Source: CAYXUW01 sp964468375 | Lineage (GTDB): Bacteria > Planctomycetota > Phycisphaerae > Sedimentisphaerales > Anaerobacaceae | NCBI GenBank assembly: GCA_964468375.1 | Contig: CAYXUW010000104.1 | Span: 1-7,968, forward strand | Reading direction: 5' to 3' | DNA length: 7,968 nucleotides | Shown here: piece by piece, positions 1 through 6,000 of the stretch | How positions within the stretch are numbered: the stretch's first letter is position 1 | How the letters are laid out: each line of letters begins with the position of its first letter | Made by a program: the position numbers and the translations under genes | The notes under the pieces: model-generated | Told to the model about the DNA's origin: nothing | Seen by the model: the letters and a program-made list of their open reading frames with translations, nothing else | The model's database searches: none

Positions 1-1447
1 GTGCCGGATTTATCTTCGCTGTTATATCTTCCCCGCACGAAAGTTCCACCGTTATTTGTTTTTCTTCTGCCTTGACCGTTGAAAGTTCGATAGCCGAAAC
101 AAGTGCCTGCCTTATACTCGTTCTCTCGAAGGAAAGTCTCCTTTTTTCGCTGTCCTCCTCTAATCTCGAAAGACTCAAAAGGTCTTCGATTATCGCGTTG
201 AGTCTGTCGGAATGCTTAGAGATGATTTCCAGAAAACGCCTCGCCTGTCCCGGTTCATTTATCGCCCCCTCCAGCAGCGTTTCAACAAAGCCCTTGATTG
301 AGGTGACAGGTGTCTTAAGCTCGTGAGATACGTTCGCGACAAAGTCACGTCTTATTTCTTCAAGCTGCCGCGTTCGGGTAACATCGTGCAGCACAAGCAC
401 AGCGCCGCTGCTGCCCCCTTTACTATCGGCCAGACTCGAACCATACAGTTGCAGAAAACGTCCGCCTTCATTTATTACCAAACTGTTAGTGTCAGCGGCC
501 TCCTTATTTGTTAATGTTTGCTTGATGTATTCCTGAAGCTCAGGATTCCGCACCGTCTCTTCGACGCTTCGCCCCCGTGCCTCAGTTTCATTGATACCGA
601 GCAAATCTGCCGCCGCCTTGTTAATACTCACGATATTACCGAACGAATCCACCGCCAGAACTCCCTCAATCATACTCGAAAGTATCGCCTGTATTTGGCT
701 CTGCTCTTCTCTGATTGTATCGATTCTCGCGTTAAGCTGTCGCGCCATTTCATTAAGCGCTTTAGCCAGTTCTGCCAACTCGACTCCGTCCGGTATAGCC
801 AGCCTCATATCAAGCTCACCCGAAGCGAAATGCTTCGCGACTTCCGTCATCTGTTCCACGGGTTTGCTTATCTTCTTCGATATAACCAGACTTGTTGCCG
901 CTGCGAAAACTGCGATTATCACCCCCGACCAGAAGAGCTTCCTGTAAATATCCCCGAGCGCATCGTCAATCGCCGTAACCGGCATGGATGTCCTCACCAC
1001 TGCTGAAACTTCGCCATCCTGCTTTAACGGAATCGCAAGATACATCATCCTCTTACCGAGCGTCTCGCTGAACCTTATCGAGCTGCCCGAACTTCCTTTC
1101 AATGCCTCCCGAAATTCCGGCCGGTCCGAATGATTCTTCATCCGCTCAGGCGATTCATCGGAATCCGCCGCGACCTCGCCGTTCGGCAGAATCACCGTAA
1201 TGCGAGTAGAACTTGCCGCCCCGATTTGCTTGCACAGGTCATCGATTCCTTTGAAATCCCGCCCTGCGAGTTTGGTCGCTATCTGATTTTCAATCAGATA
1301 TGCCCGTGATTTGAGGTCCTCCGCAACGTGCTCGAGATAAAATTTGCGCAGCGATTGCGACCCATACCACGCCACCCCGATTACTGAAATCGCGATAATC
1401 AGCAAAAAAGATGGATATAACTGCCACAACAGCCGCTTTTTGAACAT
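1..1447 (-). CDS. phoR: PhoR-type membrane sensor histidine kinase, 3' end cut by the window edge
   Basis: I translated this frame by hand; it stays open for 482 codons from the ATG at 1447 to the window edge. The order of parts is: a short cytoplasmic start (MFKKRLLWQ), TM helix 1 at about residues 7-29, an extracytoplasmic sensor region of about 140 residues (31-170), TM helix 2 at about 171-190, HAMP at about 190-241, a PAS domain at about 252-357, and HisKA with the H-box ANVSHELKTP, in which His375 is the expected phosphorylated residue. Only the first residues of the ATPase domain are inside the window, so the N, G1 and G2 boxes cannot be checked. The H-box and the TM-sensor-TM-HAMP-PAS layout are those of PhoR/WalK-like kinases. 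The sensor region is much larger than in E. coli PhoR, so the signal may not be phosphate. The start lies 3 bases after the response-regulator stop, with AAGGA 7 bases before the ATG, inside the end of that gene. The two genes are therefore very likely co-transcribed and translationally coupled. Confidence 0.93.
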   Translation of the reverse strand, partial: MFKKRLLWQLYPSFLLIIAISVIGVAWYGSQSLRKFYLEHVAEDLKSRAYLIENQIATKLAGRDFKGIDDLCKQIGAASSTRITVILPNGEVAADSDESPERMKNHSDRPEFREALKGSSGSSIRFSETLGKRMMYLAIPLKQDGEVSAVVRTSMPVTAIDDALGDIYRKLFWSGVIIAVFAAATSLVISKKISKPVEQMTEVAKHFASGELDMRLAIPDGVELAELAKALNEMARQLNARIDTIREEQSQIQAILSSMIEGVLAVDSFGNIVSINKAAADLLGINETEARGRSVEETVRNPELQEYIKQTLTNKEAADTNSLVINEGGRFLQLYGSSLADSKGGSSGAVLVLHDVTRTRQLEEIRRDFVANVSHELKTPVTSIKGFVETLLEGAINEPGQARRFLEIISKHSDRLNAIIEDLLSLSRLEEDSEKRRLSFERTSIRQALVSAIELSTVKAEEKQITVELSCGEDITAKINPA

Positions 1448-1450
1448 CAG

Positions 1451-2134
1451 CTAATCCTTAAAGCGATATCCGACCCCCCGGACAGTCTCAATATACTTAC
1501 TGCACTGCCCCAGTTTTTTCCGAAGCCCCACTATCTGAACATCGACGGCCCTGTCCGTAACAAGGTAATCGTCCCCGTGCAGAGCATCGACAATCTGATA
1601 CCTCGTAAAGACCAGCCCCGGTCTCTTCGCCAGCGTATAAAGTATGTTAAATTCCGTAAATGTCAAATCAACCGGCTTGTTCTTGATTAATACCTGCCGC
1701 CGCGCGGGGTCTATCATCAATTCGTGAATCTTCACTGGTTTCTTCTCTAAATCGCGTGCAACCGTTCTGTGCAGAATCCGCCGGACTCTCGCGACCAGCA
1801 CCTTCGGACTGAACGGCTTGGTTACATAATCATCCGCCCCCAGCTCCAGCCCCGTTACAATGTCCGCCTCTTCCCCCTTCGCCGTGAGCATTATGATGGG
1901 AATGTTCGCCGTCTTGCTGTCGCTTTTAAGTTTTTTGCATACCTCTAAACCGTCTATCCCCGGCAGCATCAAATCCAGTATCATCAAATCCGGCAGCTTC
2001 GCCCTTGCTTTAGCAAGCGCGTCCTCGCCCGTCGTCGCCGTCGAAATCTTATACCCGTTCTTGTCGAGGTTATAGCGCACCAGTTCAAGCACGTCTTCCT
2101 CGTCATCCACTATCAGAATATTTTCCTTCGCCAT
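1451..2134 (-). CDS. phoB: PhoB/OmpR-family DNA-binding response regulator
   Basis: This is a complete 227-residue protein, the usual size for the family. The receiver domain fills about residues 4-120 and has every catalytic residue: the acid pair Asp10-Asp11, phospho-acceptor Asp54 (in MILDLMLPG), switch residue Thr84 and Lys106 (in VTKPF). The winged-helix DNA-binding domain fills about residues 131-226 and ends in the family signature VRGVGYRF. It should be phosphorylated by the kinase encoded 3 bases downstream and then bind 11-bp direct repeats at target promoters. PhoB is the best family match, but OmpR-family members are hard to tell apart by eye, so phosphate control is an inference, strengthened by the Pho-box-like array upstream. 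The ATG at 2134 is the only reasonable start, because MAKENILIVDD is the standard N-terminus and the next Met is residue 51. The 22 bases before it are almost pure A/T with no Shine-Dalgarno sequence, which suggests leaderless or SD-independent initiation. Confidence 0.95.
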   Translation of the reverse strand: MAKENILIVDDEEDVLELVRYNLDKNGYKISTATTGEDALAKARAKLPDLMILDLMLPGIDGLEVCKKLKSDSKTANIPIIMLTAKGEEADIVTGLELGADDYVTKPFSPKVLVARVRRILHRTVARDLEKKPVKIHELMIDPARRQVLIKNKPVDLTFTEFNILYTLAKRPGLVFTRYQIVDALHGDDYLVTDRAVDVQIVGLRKKLGQCSKYIETVRGVGYRFKD

Positions 2135-2138
2135 AATA

Positions 2139-2155
2139 TTTATATATATATTCTA
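2139..2155 (-). promoter_or_regulatory. Candidate -10 element(s) of the phoB-phoR operon
   Basis: Directly after the 11-bp repeats, on the minus strand, lie TAGAAT (2155-2150, 5 of 6 matches to TATAAT), TATATA (2150-2145) and TATAAA (2144-2139). There is no clear -35 box at the right spacing; the repeat array occupies that place, as in activator-dependent Pho promoters. Any of these hexamers would start transcription within about 10 bases of the ATG, giving a very short or absent leader. Low-complexity A/T sequence makes the exact choice uncertain. Confidence 0.35.
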
Positions 2156-2156
2156 C

Positions 2157-2200
2157 ATTAGCTTATCGTTAGGAAAATGTTAGTTTTTTGTTAGACTTAG
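2157..2200 (-). promoter_or_regulatory. Four-unit 11-bp direct-repeat array resembling a Pho box
   Basis: On the minus strand, in the sense of the response-regulator gene, CTAAC occurs three times followed by CTAAT, each followed by a 6-base mostly A/T spacer. On the plus strand these are GTTAG at 2168, 2179 and 2190 and ATTAG at 2157, so the period is exactly 11 bp. PhoB in E. coli binds 11-bp direct repeats of CTGTCAT plus 4 A/T bases, and B. subtilis PhoP binds TTAACA-like repeats with about 5-base gaps. The unit CTAACAT here resembles both. The array ends 22 bases before the start codon. Its position and direction suggest that the regulator controls its own operon. Binding itself is inferred. 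Confidence 0.6.
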
Positions 2201-2209
2201 TATACTAAG
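2196..2209. repeat. Perfect 14-bp palindrome
   Basis: CTTAGTATACTAAG reads the same on both strands. It adjoins and overlaps the end of the 11-bp repeat array upstream of the response-regulator gene. It could be an additional protein-binding site. It is not followed by a T-run on either strand and has no loop, so it is not a convincing terminator. Confidence 0.4.
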
Positions 2210-2497
2210 AAGTTATTCAATCTCAAGAGCCAGTTCTTTATCGCCGAGAAGGCTAATTCCGTCTTTCGAATAGCTTGTGTTCAATTACTGTCAACCGCTC
2301 GTTTAAATCCTCATTTCCCTTATGCCTGAAATGAAATGGTTGCAATAACGATTGCCAAGATGAAATAATTGGGCAACGGATTGATAGTCCGATGCTATGA
2401 GATTGTAACTGTCTGTAATATAAATAATTATGAAAGTTGTAAGATACCGCTTACAAATTAGCTTACAAAGAAAACTCCAAAAACGATAAAAACTTCT
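2210..2497. other. Gene-free tail between the rhs core scar and the Pho-box-like array
   Basis: This A/T-rich stretch has no ORF with a conventional start and no similarity that I can see to the rhs gene. On the minus strand one frame is open from 2450 to the TAG at 2253 and ends in coding-like residues (NEDLNERLTVIEHKLFE). The frame one base over continues with KDGISLLGDKELALEIE to the TAA at 2213. Together these look like the end of a gene broken by a single-base frameshift, but there is no ATG and I do not recognise the protein. A small direct repeat, GCTTACAAA, occurs at 2449 and 2461. No terminator hairpin was found. Confidence 0.3.
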
Positions 2498-2599
2498 GCG
2501 GTCGTGCAGGTAGAAATACGGCTCGTTATTGTCCGGGACATCATGCTGGGCAAGTATCTGTGAATTACCGTAAACATATTTCTTTTTCAAAGAGCTATC
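2303..2599 (-). pseudogene. Orphan rhs core fragment fused to unrelated sequence
   Basis: The first 34 codons (2599-2498, from DSSLKKKYVYGN to YFYLHDR) copy residues 1384-1417 of the large Rhs protein with only a few substitutions (I-Y-A to V-Y-G, R to H). After HDR the frame runs on for about 65 residues to the TAA at 2303 with no similarity to Rhs and no DPLG motif. The only possible start is a TTG at 2590, which corresponds to an internal Leu of the parent gene, and similarity continues upstream of it. There is no ribosome binding site. I therefore call it a non-functional recombination scar, not a gene. Its place just after a candidate immunity gene is where orphan rhs tip modules normally lie. 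Confidence 0.7.
2498..2599 (-). repeat. 102-bp direct repeat, copy 1 (orphan copy)
   Basis: This copy matches 3716-3817 in the same orientation. The first 45 bp (2498-2542) are identical, and the other 57 bp have 12 mismatches by hand count, giving about 88% overall with no gaps. Identity stops sharply at both ends. The mismatches cluster in one half, which suggests that the 45-bp half was exchanged or converted more recently. Confidence 0.92.
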
Positions 2600-2633
2600 A
2601 AGTAAGGTTCTAAAATGATGAAAATCTTAGTTT

Positions 2634-2999
2634 TTAATCCCATAAGTAATTTCGTTTGAAGCCATAGAGAAAAATAGCAACAAATACTAAAATAGTCAAA
2701 ACCCATGTCAAAACGCTGTCAAAGAAAAGAAATTCATCAGATACAGAAACTGTGTAATTTATTGGAATATCTGGTAGAAAATATGAGTAAAAAATACCCC
2801 AACTTATGCAAACAAATAAAAAAATTCTCCAGAATAACCGGGTAAATATCTTTCTTTCCCAAGAAAATCCAAAAAGACCTATGACAGCTATAATACTAAA
2901 GACAAAATCAACAAATTCCCAAATTCGCAGAAATCCAACACTTGCATGGTAAAGAGCAATAATTACAGTAAAAATCCAAAAAAAGACTTTCCAAAACAT
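2634..2999 (-). CDS. Small four-helix membrane protein, candidate immunity protein for the Rhs tip
   Basis: The product has 121 residues and four predicted transmembrane helices, at about 4-21, 28-46, 53-75 and 89-113. Charged residues (ERK, RLFWR, FKRN) fall in the loops and near the C-terminus. There is no signal peptide beyond helix 1 and no motif I recognise. The ATG at 2999 has a good ribosome binding site (GGAG, 5 bases before it), so it is translated independently of rhs, which ends 53 bases upstream. GC is about 30% by hand count, far below the two-component genes (about 50-55%), which points to horizontal acquisition. In Rhs and other polymorphic-toxin loci the gene directly after the toxin tip usually encodes its cognate immunity protein, and membrane-embedded immunity proteins generally counter toxins acting at or across the inner membrane. 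Immunity function is inferred from position, size and composition only; an unrelated small membrane protein remains possible. Confidence 0.6.
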   Translation of the reverse strand: MFWKVFFWIFTVIIALYHASVGFLRIWEFVDFVFSIIAVIGLFGFSWERKIFTRLFWRIFLFVCISWGIFYSYFLPDIPINYTVSVSDEFLFFDSVLTWVLTILVFVAIFLYGFKRNYLWD

Positions 3000-3003
3000 A
3001 GAT

Positions 3004-3012
3004 GCTCCATTG
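3004..3012 (-). promoter_or_regulatory. Ribosome binding site of the small membrane protein
   Basis: On the minus strand ATGGAG precedes the ATG at 2999, with GGAG 5 bases away. This is a clear Shine-Dalgarno sequence, unlike the response-regulator gene. It supports the ATG at 2999 as the start and shows that this gene can be translated without coupling to rhs. Confidence 0.6.
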
Positions 3013-3052
3013 CGTTAACTACAAGATAATCTCTAAATATAGGTAGAGCAGA

Positions 3053-6000
3053 TCAAAATACTTTTCCGATAGTGTCTTTATACCATTCGACACCTAAATG
3101 CCAATATTCATACCCCATCTGTTTCCAACTCTTAAGAACATCCTCACCAAAAAGGAGATCCCACGCAACGGGAAGAGGATCGCCTGCACCACGAAGACCA
3201 CTCCAATTGAGAATGTCGTTCATTAAAATATGCTGCAGAGATCTTATATACAATATATTCATCGTATGCAATCCAGATTCTGCTGCTCCTAATGCCAAGC
3301 TTATCTTTCCTATAGCACTGGTCTCGGGGAAATATCCTAATGCTATACAAGCAGAATTATATGCAGCTTCCACTATTGGTCGGAAAATGCGACTGTTAGG
3401 CCAACCGAACTCTCCGAGCGGGTCTATTTTATTTATAGGATTATTAATACAGTAGAGATACTTATGTAACGTGAGTGGTTCCTGGCGTTTACCAATCACT
3501 GGATCACGGGAGGTGAAGCGCATCAGTGCGGGGTCGTACATTCTGGCTCTTAGATAGTATTGTTCTATCTCCGCATCAAACCACTGTCCCGTAAATTTAA
3601 ACGGATTGCTCACGTTCTCTGCGGTCTCGGTATCGAATGATTCACCGAAGGCGTTATAAGTATAGCTGTTCTGGGCTGTGCCGGTATCATCTATAACGAG
3701 CCGGACGCTGCCCAAGCGGTCGTGCAGGTAGAAATACGGCTCGTTATTGTCCGGGACATCGCGCTGAGCCAGTATCTGGCTGTTGGCGTAAATATATTTC
3801 TTTTTTAAAGAGCTATCGCACGGGTCTATCGCTAACAGTATTGTCGGCAATTCGCCGGAAATGTCAATAATGTATTTTCTCGTGCCGTTTTCGGCGGAAT
3901 TTTTATAGACGCGGTTGCCCATTGGGTCGTATTTTAGCGAGATTGAGTTGCCATCGACAGAAGCCGAGCGGAGCTTGCCGTCCCAGTTCCAGACAAAGGT
4001 AGTATTCACGTCATTCTGGTTCAATACCGTTAGTTGGCCGTTATCGTCCCAGGTAAGGGCGAAATTATCCCCACCGGAAGCATCTTCCATAAGGTCGCCG
4101 TCATAACTGTAATCGGTGTCATTGCTGTCGATGTCGGTTTTTCGCCAGATATTTCCATCCAGCCGATAGTAATAGTTATACTTCCAGGGATTGCCGTTTA
4201 CATCACTGATGTTAGCTTCAATTAGCTGGCTGCGCATATCGTAGGTGTAGTCGAGATTATGTGTTCTATCCCCGCTGGGATAGCTGATTGTCTCGGTCGC
4301 GTCTACGAGCCGTCCGAGGCCGTCAACATCACCGGAATCGGAAGCATCGAAGGTAAACGTCGGTCCCGCAACTCCATAAGAGGTTGTCGAGTAGCCGGTC
4401 AGCATGTTGTCGGGATTGTAGCCGTAGGCGATGGAGACAGTATCTCCGCCTGCGGAGCCGTCGAGGTAATACGTAAGCTGTGAGCGATTGCCGTTGTCGT
4501 CGTAGCCGAAGCCAGCAATCAGGTTACTAGCGCCGAGCAGCGGCTCGCACACATCGGTCAGCCGGCCAGCCCTGTCATAGACGTAATTTACATCATAAAT
4601 TAGACTGTCACCCGGGTTGCAAACATTTACGTCGGTCGGCTGGCCGTATGCAAAGGAATAGTCATAATTGACCGCGTAGTCGCTGTAGTCGGTGTATGAT
4701 TTGATTTTTCCGGATGGATACCAGTATTCAAACGTATACGTGCTGCCTTCGCCTCCCGGACGGTCGTCGTCGTTTCTGTAGTCGGTAATTTCGGTGGGCA
4801 GTCCGAATCTGCCAAGAAGTCTTAACTCATAGTCGGGATTACAGGGGTCCTTATAGCTGTATTCCACATATCCATCATCGTCGGGATATATTATCTTTTC
4901 CACTTTGCCGTAAGCATCATATTCGTAGGTGATATAATCCTTGCCGGCACCACTCCAGACGGCCTTTTTCTCAAGAAGGCCATTGAACTTGCTGTTGGGG
5001 TCACTTAATTCTCTGCTGTAATAAACATACTCCTCGAAATCGCCCGAGGGATAGACGATTTTCTCGGGTTTGCCCAGCGGATATATTGCCATCCAGGTAT
5101 ATTTGCCTTCGGCATCCTTGATTTTAATCTGATATTTGTCGTTGGGGTAGTTGCCGTCTTTGACAAAGCCGACATCATCATAATAGTAGTAAGTTGTCGA
5201 ATCTTGTGAAATGTTGGTTTCGGTTACGCTTTCGACGCGTCCTCTCGAATCGTAGGTAAACTCGGAGCGGGCAAGCAGGTCATCATCATAATCATAGGAG
5301 TTAACGTCTTTTATCTTGCCGTTTTTATAATAATGAAATTCCTTCTTTACAACCGGAGTGGTCCCGGGCGGAGCGGCGAAATATTCGCGAATCTTGCGGT
5401 TGGCATTGTCATAATCGGTGTAAATATAGTTGCCGTTCGGGTCTATAACATAAATACGGTTACCGGCGGCATCGTAGCCGTATTGGGTCGTCTGGTTCAA
5501 TCCTCCGTCTGTGGAGTCGATAATCTGCTTTGTCATCCTCCCTAAAATATCGTATTCGTAAGTGTTGGATTTCTCCAAGACCTGTGAAAGCACCCCTGTC
5601 GCTCCGCTATTACTTAATTTAACTTTGTAAACCTTCTCGCCGATTTTGTTTCCGGAGGCGTCGTATTCGAACTCTTCGTGCATGATATATTCAGTGCCAG
5701 CAAAAACCGGGCAGCAATTCGGATCGCAGGGGTCACAGTCACAGTCTTCAACGCATTCATTATCGAGGGCGATATGAGTGTATTTGTGTATATTCCTGCC
5801 CATCGAGTCATAAAGGTTATCGATTTCTACCCATCCATTCGTCCCCTTATAGCTCCGCCACTGATAAAGAGTGCGCCCGTCGGGCATCGACGCGTTTTGA
5901 ACTGCTCCTCCAGAATCGCCGTTGCCGCTGCAGTATCCATAATGTTCCTCGTCGCATAGTGAATGGTATCTATTATATAGGCCGTTTAAGCCGGGCACAT

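Noticed and set aside
72..1006. Several plus-strand ORFs opposite the kinase
   Set aside because: They are antisense shadows of a continuous 482-codon kinase frame with clear HAMP, PAS and H-box motifs.
2196..2209. The 14-bp palindrome as a transcription terminator
   Set aside because: It has no loop, is A/T-rich with a weak stem, and no T-run follows on either strand.
2303..2590. A 95-residue gene starting at the TTG at 2590
   Set aside because: The TTG matches an internal Leu of the rhs core, homology begins nine bases upstream, no ribosome binding site exists, and the part after the repeat has no recognisable protein character.
3144..3350. A 68-residue minus-strand ORF inside the Rhs tip as a separate toxin or immunity gene
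   Set aside because: It lies in another frame within the tip coding region, has no ribosome binding site that I can see, and the in-frame rhs reading explains the sequence.
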